Of a stretch of 64,000 nt of DNA, positions 1 to 8,399 are shown one piece after another. The number at the start of each line of letters is the position of its first letter. The first letter of the stretch is position 1. The stretch is from the NCBI RefSeq assembly GCF_001404515.1, contig NZ_CXWE01000006.1, forward strand, positions 310,001 through 374,000, in the 5' to 3' direction. The position numbers and the translations under genes were made by a program. This DNA comes from Roseibium album (GTDB taxonomy: Bacteria; Pseudomonadota; Alphaproteobacteria; Rhizobiales; Stappiaceae). The notes beneath the pieces are model-generated. The model worked only from the letters and a program-made list of their open reading frames with translations. It did not search any database and was not told where the DNA came from.

Positions 1-795
1 ACCCTCACGCGGCATCGCAAGCGTTATCCGGTAGGTCTGGGCGACATCGTCAACCTGGCTGGAGTGTTCACGGTACTCGAGCGGAAACAGTTTTTCGCCA
101 TATGCGGGAAACTTCGCTTCTATGGAGGACACTTCCGACGCGGTCACGCGGCCAAACAGAGCTTCGGCGACGTTGATGTCGACCTGCACTTCCGAAACGT
201 CATGCATCCGGACAACGGGTGTACCGACGCTGACCGTTGTGAAGTTGTCAACAAGGCGCAGCGACATGATGCCGTCGAATGGAGCCTCCAGCGACGTATA
301 TTCAAGGTTTTGCCTGGCTTCCCTGAGCCGTTCGATGGCGAGGTCGTATTCGTTCTTTTGCTCGTCGTAAGACGACTGGGAAATCACGGAGCGATCCTTA
401 AGCGTCCCCAGGCGATCCAGCTCACGCTTTGCCTGTTCGACATTGATTGTCGCCTCACGCACGGCCCGGTCGTAGTCTGTTGTATCAAGACTGGCGATCA
501 GATCGCCTTTCTTTACCAGCTGGCTTTCCAGCACCGGCAACTGAAGCAGTTTCCCCGGCACCTGGAATGACAAGTCAACAGTCTGAACCGCGGCGACACG
601 TCCGGCAAATCGGCGCTCAACCAGGCCGATCTGATCGGTTACGGTAAATATTTTTGCAGGTCTCGGCGACGCGTGAAGCTTGGCTTCAGCCTCGGCGACC
701 GGATTTGCAGCATCGTCCTGACAGGCAGCCAGAAGGCCGGCGCCCAGCAGGAGCCCGGTCCAGCGGACAAGGGGAGCTCTTTCAAGTGCAAACAT
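1..795 (-). CDS. RND efflux periplasmic adaptor lipoprotein (HlyD/AcrA type), 3' end cut by window edge
   Basis: The first 265 residues of a membrane-fusion protein that links an inner-membrane RND pump to an outer-membrane channel. The reading frame is open to base 1, so the C-terminus lies outside the window. Residues 1-25 form a lipoprotein signal with lipobox LAAC, giving Cys25 as the lipidated residue. A biotinyl-lipoyl-like half (FQVPGKLLQLPV, then LVKKGDLIASLD), an alpha-helical hairpin rich in Arg/Glu around residues 90-140 and the returning half (LEYTSLEAPFDGIMS) follow in the usual order. It starts 19 bases after the TetR gene and is probably in its operon. The pump gene should lie beyond the left edge. 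Family assignment is firm; the substrate is unknown. Confidence 0.88.
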   Translation of the reverse strand, partial: MFALERAPLVRWTGLLLGAGLLAACQDDAANPVAEAEAKLHASPRPAKIFTVTDQIGLVERRFAGRVAAVQTVDLSFQVPGKLLQLPVLESQLVKKGDLIASLDTTDYDRAVREATINVEQAKRELDRLGTLKDRSVISQSSYDEQKNEYDLAIERLREARQNLEYTSLEAPFDGIMSLRLVDNFTTVSVGTPVVRMHDVSEVQVDINVAEALFGRVTASEVSSIEAKFPAYGEKLFPLEYREHSSQVDDVAQTYRITLAMPREG

Positions 796-814
796 CTGTT
801 TTTCCGTCCTGGTG

Positions 815-1369
815 TTAGTCCTGCTCGAGGCGGTGGCGAAGTTCCTTCAACACCTCAGCCCGTTCATCTTCCGTCAGTATCGAAACGCAATGGGCAACGG
901 AGAAATGCAGCCCCTCCAGGCTCGCCCAGATTGCCATAGCCTTTCCGAATTGATCGGTCTCCCGTGCAATTGCGTTTTTCAGTCCAGTCTTGACCCTCAG
1001 GAACGGTTCGCTGAGTTCGGGCCGGTCCGCGGTCGTTGCCAGGACGGCCTGCGCCACGTCGCGTTTTGTCTCCAACCACCTTTCGGTCACGTCGATCATT
1101 CCACAAAGGGTTGGCGACCGTGATTGTAGGTTTTTCGTTCTTGCCTCGAGCACATCGGCTTCGAACTGGCCGACAAGAAACTCCACCATGCCGGTGATCA
1201 GGGCATCCTTTGTCGGAAAGTTGTAAAGAACGCCCCCTTTTGAAAATCCACTTTCTTCAGCGACGGCGTCAATCGTCAGGCTCGGCGCTCCAGATCGCCG
1301 AATGACTTCAATTGCTGCGGTCAGTATTTCAGATTTCGAGGTCTGTGCATTCCGCGAAGGTCGGGCCAT
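815..1369 (-). CDS. TetR/AcrR family transcriptional regulator
   Basis: A 184-residue one-domain-plus-ligand-domain repressor of TetR size. Residues 12-60 carry the TetR helix-turn-helix (ILTAAIEVI, then LTIDAVAEESGFSKGGVLY and the YNFPTKDALI turn). The rest is helical and variable, as expected for a ligand pocket. The gene is first in a likely operon with the RND adaptor, the classic arrangement for an efflux repressor. Two copies of an imperfect palindrome lie directly upstream, so autoregulation is likely. The start ATG has no strong Shine-Dalgarno; a GGACGG within the nearer operator copy could serve, which would place repressor binding on top of the ribosome site. Confidence 0.9.
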   Translation of the reverse strand: MARPSRNAQTSKSEILTAAIEVIRRSGAPSLTIDAVAEESGFSKGGVLYNFPTKDALITGMVEFLVGQFEADVLEARTKNLQSRSPTLCGMIDVTERWLETKRDVAQAVLATTADRPELSEPFLRVKTGLKNAIARETDQFGKAMAIWASLEGLHFSVAHCVSILTEDERAEVLKELRHRLEQD

Positions 1370-1373
1370 TTAG

Positions 1374-1427
1374 TATACCGTCCAGTCAGTACAGTTCGCA
1401 GTCAAATATACCGTCCAGCCGGTACAG
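1374..1427 (-). promoter_or_regulatory. Tandem TetR-type operator upstream of the tetR-RND operon
   Basis: Two copies of a 21-bp element occur at 1374-1394 and 1407-1427, exactly 33 bp apart, about three helical turns. The core is TACCGTCCAGTCAGTA in one copy and TACCGTCCAGCCGGTA in the other. The second copy has perfect arms TACCG/CGGTA and the first has one mismatch. Spacing and symmetry fit binding of two TetR dimers on one DNA face. The copies sit immediately upstream of the tetR start and probably overlap its promoter. Repeats are seen directly; the binding protein is inferred. Confidence 0.7.
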
Positions 1428-1534
1428 TAAAGCGTTTTTATGCAAGGCTGCATTGAAGCACGCGAGACGCTGCCCCCAGACGAACAAGCTGACTACGGGA
1501 AATGGTTGTCAAAGGTGCCGGTATTGCAGGATGA

Positions 1535-3178
1535 TCAGGCAGCTGCGTCCGCAAGAGCGGCTTCGTTGGCGGCCTGTTCCGCCGCGGCTGCCTCAGCAGC
1601 CAGACGCCCTCGTTCACGGGCTTCTTCTTCCGTACGTGCAGCGAATTCGATGAATTCATTCGCCGGCATTGGCTTGGCAAAATAATACCCCTGGGCAGCG
1701 GTAACACCCAGTTCGAGCAGACGTTCGATCTGCTCTTCCTGTTCGACACCTTCGGCAATGATGCCCATCCCAAGATTGTCGGCAAGTTCAACCATGGAAT
1801 CAACAATCGTGGTGGAGTTGTCGTCGGAACTGATCGTGTCGATAAACATCTTGTCGATCTTGATGATGTCGACGCCGAGCTTCTGCAAATATGCCATACC
1901 ACCGTGACCGGTGCCGACGTCATCCAGCGCAATGCGAACACCGAGCGCCTGCAGCTCTGCCATGATCTTGCGGGCCTGTTCCATGTCTTCCAAAGGGTGC
2001 CGCTCTGTTACTTCCACGACGATCTGCTGGAACGATATATTCGAATTTTCAAAAATGGACTTGATGTCGGCAACGACCTCGCGATCCTGGAAATGGCCTG
2101 CAAATAGGTTGATCGACAGCTTGAAGTCCGGATTCTCGCCATAGAGCTCGCCAACTTCCTCACAGGAAACGCGCATCATGTGCCGAGTCATGTCAAAGAT
2201 ATGACCGTTGTTTTCAGCGTAAGCCATGAACTGGCCCGGCGACACGATCGTGCCATTGGGACGGCGCCAGCGCATGAGCACTTCACAACCACGCAACCGC
2301 AGGCTCTCGATATCCATAACAGGCTGATAAAAAGGAATGAATTCTCCATTGCTGATCGCTGCAATGAATTCGTCATTGGCCTCGCTCTCTGGCCGCCAGG
2401 ACAACCAGATGCCGATTGCGACGAACAAAACCGCGATCCCGGCGCAAGCTGCTGCCGCAACGACCTTCAGATCCTTGACCACATAAAGGGCCGCCGATGC
2501 CGGCGCGGTGATCCTGGCAACGAGCGGGTAAAGCTCTGAGTTGACATCAACGCTGAGAACACTTTCCGGACTCGATTCCTCGGAATTGTAACCGCCGACA
2601 TTGTACCACAGCAGATTGTCGCCAAGACGCAGCTCCGCCCTGCGGTAGGAACGCAGATATTCCGGTCCGGGGTCCATCGCTATGACCGCCGGGGTGACTT
2701 CGGCGAACAAGCGTGTCTGATCTTTCAAGTCCCAGCTGATTACCGCCGCCCGGGCTCCCAGGTAATCCCGGTCCAGCATGCCGATACCGACCAGCGGCCC
2801 GTCTGTCCTGACCGGTGGCAAGATGATCTTGCCGGCCAGTTCACGATCCGGAAAGATGCACATGCGTTGCCCCGCGGCATCCGCCAGACCGATTGCATCG
2901 ATCATGCCGTGTTCGACAATCAGCTTTTCATAGATCACCCGATCTTCGGCACTACATGTCTGCACACCGTCGCGGTCAAGCCGTTGAAGGAGCGATACGG
3001 TCGTGCTGATGGCTTCCTCGGCGCGATGGATCGACACCTGGCCCATCGCCTCCATCTCGGTGATGGCGCGCCGCTCGGCGAACTGGTTCAAAATGATGTT
3101 GATCGCAAAGAGCGGAGTTGTCGCCAGAACGAGGGCGATCAACACCGTCTTTGCAAAGCCAACGTACCGGAAGGACAA
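1535..3178 (-). CDS. Membrane c-di-GMP phosphodiesterase with CSS-motif periplasmic sensor and EAL domain
   Basis: A 547-residue enzyme that should hydrolyse c-di-GMP to pGpG at the inner membrane. Residues 8-28 are a first membrane helix. A periplasmic domain follows with the CSS-type cysteine motif (TCSAED, Cys75) and a second cysteine at Cys107 (MCIFP). A second helix spans about 238-260. The EAL domain from about 268 keeps the key motifs: EVL in place of EAL (Glu299), INLFAGHF, VEVTE, ALDDVGTGHG, IIKIDKMF and IIAEGVE. In the CSS family (YjcC/PdeC) the periplasmic disulfide state controls activity. The start is a TTG; an in-frame TAA lies four codons upstream, so no ATG is possible there. 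An Ala-rich tail ends the protein. Confidence 0.88.
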   Translation of the reverse strand: MSFRYVGFAKTVLIALVLATTPLFAINIILNQFAERRAITEMEAMGQVSIHRAEEAISTTVSLLQRLDRDGVQTCSAEDRVIYEKLIVEHGMIDAIGLADAAGQRMCIFPDRELAGKIILPPVRTDGPLVGIGMLDRDYLGARAAVISWDLKDQTRLFAEVTPAVIAMDPGPEYLRSYRRAELRLGDNLLWYNVGGYNSEESSPESVLSVDVNSELYPLVARITAPASAALYVVKDLKVVAAAACAGIAVLFVAIGIWLSWRPESEANDEFIAAISNGEFIPFYQPVMDIESLRLRGCEVLMRWRRPNGTIVSPGQFMAYAENNGHIFDMTRHMMRVSCEEVGELYGENPDFKLSINLFAGHFQDREVVADIKSIFENSNISFQQIVVEVTERHPLEDMEQARKIMAELQALGVRIALDDVGTGHGGMAYLQKLGVDIIKIDKMFIDTISSDDNSTTIVDSMVELADNLGMGIIAEGVEQEEQIERLLELGVTAAQGYYFAKPMPANEFIEFAARTEEEARERGRLAAEAAAAEQAANEAALADAAA

Positions 3179-3333
3179 ATCAGGGCCTGTTTACCAATAT
3201 ACTCTTTGTGACCATGGCCGATCTGGGTAAACAAGGACTGAATGTATTGCAGTTTCATCGAGATCAAGGCAGCCTGCGCTCAATATGCGATCAGGTGCTG
3301 TTATCGAAACTGACTTGGTGATGGGAGAATCTC

Positions 3334-4230
3334 ATGCAGGCGCTGTTTATCGGACAAGCCTATATCGACGTTACGTTTTTGACCGACAGCTTCCCGACTG
3401 GCGACGAGAAGACCATCGCCAAGGACTATGCAATCAGTTTTGGCGGAAACGCCGTAACGGCCGCTTTTTGTTGCGCGAAGCTGGGGGGCAAGCCCGATCT
3501 ATTGTGCTCGCTAGCAGACGATTGGCTGGCTCGCATGTTCCTGGACATGGCGTCCACCTACGGGATCTCCGTTCACGGCAGGAAAGTGAAGGAGTCGTCC
3601 TTGTCCTTCATCATGCCCAAATCCGGAAAGAGGGCCATCGTCAGGTGCCGCGACAACGACTTCCTGCACCCCTTCCCGCCCCTGACACTAACGGGCATGA
3701 AGGCCTTGCATCTTGATGGCCATATGCCCGACGCTGCGCTGCATTACGCGGCAACGTGCAAGAACCTCGGCGTGCTGACCTCCCTGGACGGTGGCGCTGT
3801 CAGGGAAAACACCGATGAATTGCTGGAACACATCGATATCGCTGTCGTATCGGATCGGTTCTGCCAGCAACTCGGCAAAACAACGGGGCAAACGCTCGAA
3901 TACCTGCGATCCAAGAACTGCCCTGTCGGGGCCGTGACGCTCGGAGAACACGGCATGGTCTGGTATGAAGCCGGCGGACCGGACAAACTTCTGCCCGCGC
4001 TCAACGTGCCCATGCAGAAGGTTGTCGATTCCAATGGCGCCGGCGACGTCTTTCATGGCGCCTATATCGCCTCTTATCTCCGCTGGCCGGAACGCAGCTG
4101 GACAAAGCATTTCGAGTTTGCGCGCGGGGCTTCGACGCACGCCATCCAGCATCTTGGCAACGAAGCCAGTCTTCCGACACTGGAAGACGTCGACACGGCC
4201 AGCGGCGACTTTCCCGAAAAGGCGGCTTGA
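3334..4230 (+). CDS. PfkB/ribokinase family sugar kinase
   Basis: A 298-residue cytoplasmic kinase expected to phosphorylate a sugar or nucleoside with ATP. The N-terminal GGNAVTAAFCCAKLG region is the PfkB substrate/lid segment. The C-terminal signature DSNGAGDVFHGAY (Asp238 as base, GAGD anion hole) is intact. GGGAG lies six bases before the ATG, supporting this start. Length is normal for the family. It stands alone, divergent from the EAL gene, so the neighbours do not indicate a substrate. 2-Keto-3-deoxygluconate-like, ribokinase-like and sulfofructose-kinase-like roles are all possible. Confidence 0.82.
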   Translation: MQALFIGQAYIDVTFLTDSFPTGDEKTIAKDYAISFGGNAVTAAFCCAKLGGKPDLLCSLADDWLARMFLDMASTYGISVHGRKVKESSLSFIMPKSGKRAIVRCRDNDFLHPFPPLTLTGMKALHLDGHMPDAALHYAATCKNLGVLTSLDGGAVRENTDELLEHIDIAVVSDRFCQQLGKTTGQTLEYLRSKNCPVGAVTLGEHGMVWYEAGGPDKLLPALNVPMQKVVDSNGAGDVFHGAYIASYLRWPERSWTKHFEFARGASTHAIQHLGNEASLPTLEDVDTASGDFPEKAA

Positions 4231-4372
4231 TCAGGGGCAGAACCCATTAATCCTGAAGGCCGCAATGCCCGCTTCGAGCCCATATTACCGGACGCTGAGA
4301 GCTGCGCGAACAGGTGCATTGCACGGTGAGCAGACGTTGGCCTGAACGAAACAGCTCACCAGTTCACATCAT

Positions 4373-5128
4373 TCATCCAGAAGAGTGTCCTTTGACTCGC
4401 CCCCCTCCAAGAAACCCAATTCCGAACAGTGAGAAAATCAGAAGAAGCCCGCTTGCGGGCAGCGGAACAGCGGCAAATTCAGCTGCTTCCCCAACCAAAA
4501 TCGGCCGCACTTCCAAGAAAAAACCTGTATCCTGTGCGCCCTGCAGTAGAACCGAGTTGAATATCGTTTCAACTTGACTTGCATTCAAAGTGGTATGTCC
4601 ATTTGGTATTGCTGACATCAGATTTTCGATGTCGAAATTAGTTTCGAAAAACGGCGGTTGCCCTTGACCCTCGTGTTCAAGTCCAAGCAAATGTCCAATT
4701 TCATGTGCGATAACTTCGTCTTGAACGTTTAAGAGTGGCCTTGTAATCGCAAAGCTGTTCCCGCTGCCGATGCCTTCTGCGATGCCAAATGCAAATTGAC
4801 CGTATGCGCGGATCGAATCCACCAAAAACAGATTGATCACTGGTTCTGGATCGCCCAATGCAAACAAGTCGAAGAGATTCCCAGTTTCGCGTATTTGCGG
4901 GGAATTGAATGGGCTGCCTGTGAAAGAGAAATCCAACCGAACGCTTAAAAGGTCGGGTCTTGCAAGCGTTTGGGCCGGCAGCACACGGATATCGATGGGT
5001 GATTGGCCAAAACTTGACTGGCCGTAGATCGCATCCAGCGCGGCCTCATCCAAAATGACTGCATCTATTGTGGCCGCCTGCGCGTGAACTGCAAAAAACA
5101 GCGCGAAAACCGTGAGCAAGCGTTTCAT
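4373..5128 (-). CDS. Secreted metzincin (matrixin-like) zinc metalloprotease with VPLPA-CTERM tail
   Basis: A 251-residue exported protease. Residues 1-18 are a signal peptide ending AQAA. The zinc motif HEIGHLLGLEH (142-152) has the metzincin form HExxHxxGxxH, with Glu143 as base, and a Met-turn candidate follows at ENLMSA (Met171). The C-terminus carries VPLPASGLLL, a hydrophobic helix and a short basic end, the VPLPA-CTERM variant of PEP-CTERM sorting tails. These are normally processed by an exosortase (XrtD type); none is in this window. The ATG at 5128 is chosen over a GTG six codons earlier because AGGAAGG precedes it at good spacing. That ATG overlaps the upstream stop as ATGA, implying translational coupling. 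Base composition looks more AT-rich than the core genes. Confidence 0.85.
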   Translation of the reverse strand: MKRLLTVFALFFAVHAQAATIDAVILDEAALDAIYGQSSFGQSPIDIRVLPAQTLARPDLLSVRLDFSFTGSPFNSPQIRETGNLFDLFALGDPEPVINLFLVDSIRAYGQFAFGIAEGIGSGNSFAITRPLLNVQDEVIAHEIGHLLGLEHEGQGQPPFFETNFDIENLMSAIPNGHTTLNASQVETIFNSVLLQGAQDTGFFLEVRPILVGEAAEFAAVPLPASGLLLIFSLFGIGFLGGGRVKGHSSG

Positions 5129-6033
5129 TTTGCAGCCTTCCTGCACACCGTTCCGAGCCCAGCCAAAGCACCAACAAGCAACCAGGCGCTAGCAGGCAAT
5201 GGAACCGGTGTTGGGCTATCGGCAAGCGAGTAGCGGTTGTCCACGATCCACGGTTCGTCAATATCGATGAAATACCCCTCGGGCACATTGAAGACGTCGC
5301 CTTCAAGAGCGAAGGAAACGCTGTTGCCCCCATTGGCAAACCCGACTGCTTCAAGACCTGCCAACAAACCGCCCGCACTGCTGGCCAATCCAAAGGTAAC
5401 TGATCCTGTTTCACCGGGCCGCAAAAGCACTTTTGGTGTGGTTATTGCCCCGGACAGAGCTTCAAATTCGGAGTCTTCCCCTGCATTTACCGCCACACTG
5501 ATGCGTTCTTCGAAAGTATAGGAAAGTGCGCTGTCGGAAATCGCACCAAAGGCGCGCAAGCTTGCTGATGTCCGCTGCCCCGGGTTGAGAAAGGCTCCTT
5601 GATCGCTGAAGAGTGCTTTACTGTCTGCAGTCACGCTTCCGCTCGCATGCAAATTTATCGAGACCGGAACGGGCGCAACACCGACGAAGCCGGAGCGGAG
5701 GGTGAACTGATATGTGACCCAAGCAGACGCGTTTGCACTTCCTAGATTTTGCTGTAGGACATTATCTGAGCCGGGGTTCACCACCAAAGACTGTACCCGC
5801 ACCGTTCCGGAATTGACGCTTGCTATAGCCGATATAGCACATGCACCCGATGGCCCGGTTCCTCGACTGGCGGCAAGTGAGAGACCCGTTGTCGAAAGCG
5901 TAGTGCTTTGAGAATCCGGGGAGCCTAAACCACACGATGCAGTAACGCTCGCGTTGTGCAATGTCGCAGCAGATGACGCTGATGCTAGGGAAATCGTAAA
6001 ACCAGAAACCAAACAAAGAAAAATCGCTTTCAT
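5125..6033 (-). CDS. VPLPA-CTERM exported protein of unknown function
   Basis: A 302-residue protein first in a two-gene unit with the metzincin. Residues 1-23 form a signal peptide (…ASASSAA). The body is low in charged residues and rich in Ser, Thr, Val and Gly, typical of a beta-sandwich surface protein. The tail [20 protein letters not shown] followed by CRKAAK is a clear VPLPA-CTERM signal: motif, membrane helix, basic end. Its last bases form ATGA with the protease start. I recognise no enzymatic motif. Sharing an operon with a protease that has the same tail suggests co-sorting or a substrate/partner relation, which is inference. Confidence 0.8.
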   Translation of the reverse strand: MKAIFLCLVSGFTISLASASSAATLHNASVTASCGLGSPDSQSTTLSTTGLSLAASRGTGPSGACAISAIASVNSGTVRVQSLVVNPGSDNVLQQNLGSANASAWVTYQFTLRSGFVGVAPVPVSINLHASGSVTADSKALFSDQGAFLNPGQRTSASLRAFGAISDSALSYTFEERISVAVNAGEDSEFEALSGAITTPKVLLRPGETGSVTFGLASSAGGLLAGLEAVGFANGGNSVSFALEGDVFNVPEGYFIDIDEPWIVDNRYSLADSPTPVPLPASAWLLVGALAGLGTVCRKAAK

Positions 6034-6125
6034 AACAAGGCCTTCAATTTAGCAGCGATGCAGTTGCCGTGTTAAAGATCGAGAGGAATTTGTGATCCGC
6101 ATTCCCTCGTCAATTAACTCACACA

Positions 6126-6245
6126 CACAAATTTCACGCTCCGTGCTTCCACAATTTTTCTGGCTCGCCGTGTCACCACAAATTGCCCGACAGCCCCTGC
6201 CAGTTGTGTGCCTATCCACAATTCACTATTCGTTATTCACTATTC
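6126..6245. promoter_or_regulatory. Divergent control region with repeated CCACAA(A)TT and tandem ATTCACTATTC elements
   Basis: This AT-rich 240-bp gap lies between the VPLPA-CTERM operon (left) and the HTH regulator (right). Four related elements occur at about 6126 (CACAAATTT), 6149 (CCACAATTTTT), 6176 (CCACAAATTG) and 6216 (CCACAATTC). Two perfect copies of ATTCACTATTC at 6221-6231 and 6235-6245 are spaced by three bases. All sit where promoters of both directions should be, so they are candidate activator or repressor sites. The repeats are visible; function is inferred. Confidence 0.45.
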
Positions 6246-6273
6246 AATCCTCTTAAAGGGTAGGTTTTGACTT

Positions 6274-7239
6274 ATGGCGGAAACACTTAGAGCGCGCGCC
6301 ATGCGGGCAGGTGATGGCGCGGCGGTGGTTGAGTTGTGGAAACGATATTTGCCGAACACCGAGAACTGGGATGCGTGGTTACCTGATCTTCTGGAGCAGC
6401 TGGTCCAGAAGGACATTGTTCTCGGCGGTGTGGTTTTTACCGACAGCACGCAACCGCGTTGTGTCGCGGCTGGAATTACGTGTTTTTTGCCGCAAAGCAC
6501 GGTCGACGATTTTGTTGCACGCCCCAAACCTTATCTGAACCGCAGATTGCTGGTTCGGTTTCGCGACGGTGACACATCCGTTTTCCTGTCTCCAGAAGAA
6601 CAGGCGCGCCAAAACGCTGATGCTGGGTTGGAGATGTTTGTGCTCGAATACTGCCAAGAGACGTTTGACTTCGAACAGCAGTGGGCTCATGAGATTTTGA
6701 ACGCGATTGTTCCTGTCTATATTGCGTCGCATACCGGATTTAACATCAAGCGCTGCCTTCATGAAACCGAGCTTGTCGTCGGACATATACAGGAGGCAGG
6801 AGGTAATCCGTTTCTGTTCGAAGTTGCCCCACAAGACCCATTCAGCCTATCGGATATCGGGCATGGCCCGCGCGGAGTTTATGGCGTGTCTCGTGAAAGT
6901 CTGACTGCGGACAAAGCGACGGGAATTGCAAAGTCCCTGTTGTATTGTCAGTCTCCCAAATTCCAATTGGTGTTGCAGGAACAAAAGCTTGTCCATCACG
7001 CCCTTGAGGGACTTACGGATGTTGAGATTGCAGAAGCCATCGGAGTGTCCCGAGACCGGGTCCGGCAGATTTGGCAGCGCATCTATGCGCATCTTGAGGA
7101 TGTTGATCCTGAGTTCTTTTCATCTGTTGCATCACCCGTTGAAGGCATGAAGCGAGGCGGGGAAAGGCGGCGCGTCTCCGTCGCGTACTTAAGATCCCAT
7201 CCGGAAGAGCTGAGGCCACGAGTCTTGCGCCGAAACTAG
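6274..7239 (+). CDS. Probable DNA-binding regulator with unknown N-terminal domain and C-terminal LuxR-like HTH
   Basis: A 321-residue protein. The only clear motif is near residues 245-285 (LEGLTDVEIAEAIGVSRD then RVRQIWQRIY), a LuxR/sigma-region-4-like helix-turn-helix. The N-terminal 230 residues match no family I can name. The opening RARAMRAGDGAAVVELWKRY resembles the first strand-helix of a GNAT acetyltransferase, but the acetyl-CoA loop is not obvious. A cluster of cysteines (Cys149, then CLHE) could be structural. The gene is divergent from the VPLPA-CTERM operon across a repeat-rich region, so it probably controls that operon. The start follows AAAGGGTAGG at reasonable distance. Confidence 0.65.
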   Translation: MAETLRARAMRAGDGAAVVELWKRYLPNTENWDAWLPDLLEQLVQKDIVLGGVVFTDSTQPRCVAAGITCFLPQSTVDDFVARPKPYLNRRLLVRFRDGDTSVFLSPEEQARQNADAGLEMFVLEYCQETFDFEQQWAHEILNAIVPVYIASHTGFNIKRCLHETELVVGHIQEAGGNPFLFEVAPQDPFSLSDIGHGPRGVYGVSRESLTADKATGIAKSLLYCQSPKFQLVLQEQKLVHHALEGLTDVEIAEAIGVSRDRVRQIWQRIYAHLEDVDPEFFSSVASPVEGMKRGGERRRVSVAYLRSHPEELRPRVLRRN

Positions 7240-7639
7240 AGTGGTCGGGGATTTGCTTGCAGCTGCAGTTCTTTGCAAGGCCTGCCTGGGACCTGAAGGT
7301 GACACAGTTAACAGCGTCTTGGTGCACGATCCGGATTTGTTTACATCGCTTTGGCTCGGCTTTTTATGAACCGACGCACAGTGTTTGGTATCAAGTCACT
7401 TTCGATTCTTCGGGCAAAACCTGATCAACTCTTGGCATTTCCTGCCACCTTGGCGAAGAGCTCAAAGCAGCCATTCTATTTGGAAACATCAATGGCAGCT
7501 TCGTCCGAGTTGCCGTGATTGGAAACCGCCAAGCACAGATTTACCCAGCAGAATCGGCTAGATGACCGGTAGTGGCCCGTTGCAGACACATGAGACATTG
7601 ATTGTTATGGTTCGGGCACACTGAAAAGGAAAATTGCGA
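7240..7639. other. 400-bp gap without a recognised gene
   Basis: Between the HTH regulator and the RidA gene. I find no open frame with a ribosome site and family match, no terminator hairpin with a T-tract and no RNA motif. It presumably carries the ridA-like promoter. Composition looks like the surrounding accessory stretch. Confidence 0.4.
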
Positions 7640-8125
7640 ATGTTTTCGCCAGAACAAAGACTTCAGGATCTCGGATTACAACTGCCCGCGGCAGCAAAAC
7701 CGCCACCTGGCGTACACTTGCCGTTCTCATTCGTAAATGTGCGTGGCAACAGGCTGCTGTTCTCCGGCAGCCCCAAGAGCGCAAACGATGGAAGCATTAC
7801 AGGTCCATTCGGAGTGGTCGGAACAGATTTCAATACCGACCAGGCATATGCTGAAGCTCGCGATATTGCGCTATCGGTGTTAGCCAATATCAAGGCCGAA
7901 ATCGGTGATCTTTCCAGGATAGCCGGTTGGACACGGGTCTTCGGCATGGTCGCTTCAACACCAGGATACTCTGAGCAGCACCTGGTGATAAACGGCTTCA
8001 GCGATCTCATTATTGACGTGTTTGGACGTGACGTGGGTCGCCATGCCAGATCCGCGATTGGAGTTGCGGGACTTCCATTGGGTTTTGCGATGGAAATCGA
8101 GGGGGAAGTTGAGATTTATCAGTGA
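7640..8125 (+). CDS. RidA/YjgF/UK114 family protein (YER057c-like subgroup)
   Basis: A 161-residue protein of the RidA superfamily. Members typically deaminate reactive enamines/imines or act as uncharacterised trimeric relatives. Visible features are the N-terminal PPPGVHLPFSFVNVRGNRLLFSG strand region, the central AYAEARDIALSVLANIKAEIG helix, DLSRIAGWTRVFGMV, and the C-terminal RSAIGVAGLPLGFAMEIEGEV. This is the subgroup with the ending GLPLG...VEIE, distinct from canonical RidA with its catalytic Arg near the end. The ATG at 7640 is preferred over an upstream TTG because AAGGA lies nine bases before it. It appears to be monocistronic. Confidence 0.82.
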   Translation: MFSPEQRLQDLGLQLPAAAKPPPGVHLPFSFVNVRGNRLLFSGSPKSANDGSITGPFGVVGTDFNTDQAYAEARDIALSVLANIKAEIGDLSRIAGWTRVFGMVASTPGYSEQHLVINGFSDLIIDVFGRDVGRHARSAIGVAGLPLGFAMEIEGEVEIYQ

Positions 8126-8399
8126 ACTCAACAACAGGTTTGTGCGCCTTGCTTTCCTTGACACTTGATGCAGCAAATGTCGTATTCGAGCCGATGTTCC
8201 GCAACACGCGCGAATGTCGGCATTTTGCGTCGCAGCAACTGTCTTCTTTTGGATCAGTCAATGAGGCCTGACCCAAATTTGTTTGAAGAAATGGCCTCCG
8301 TTGGTTGCATCAGACCGGTGCGGCACGGTCCGGCTTTGATCTTGCCTCTGCTTCAAACATGGAGCAAGGTGAGCGCGCCTTATCATGGTGGAGATTTAT

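Noticed and set aside
1440..1685. Plus-strand frame between the tetR operator and the EAL gene
   Set aside because: Most of it is antisense to the Ala-rich EAL tail; only low-complexity Ala/Ser and no ribosome site.
6211..6224. Possible DnaA box (CTATCCACA) and origin-like CCACAA repeats
   Set aside because: Only one near-match to TTATCCACA, no AT-rich unwinding element or origin genes; the repeats fit a regulatory region better.
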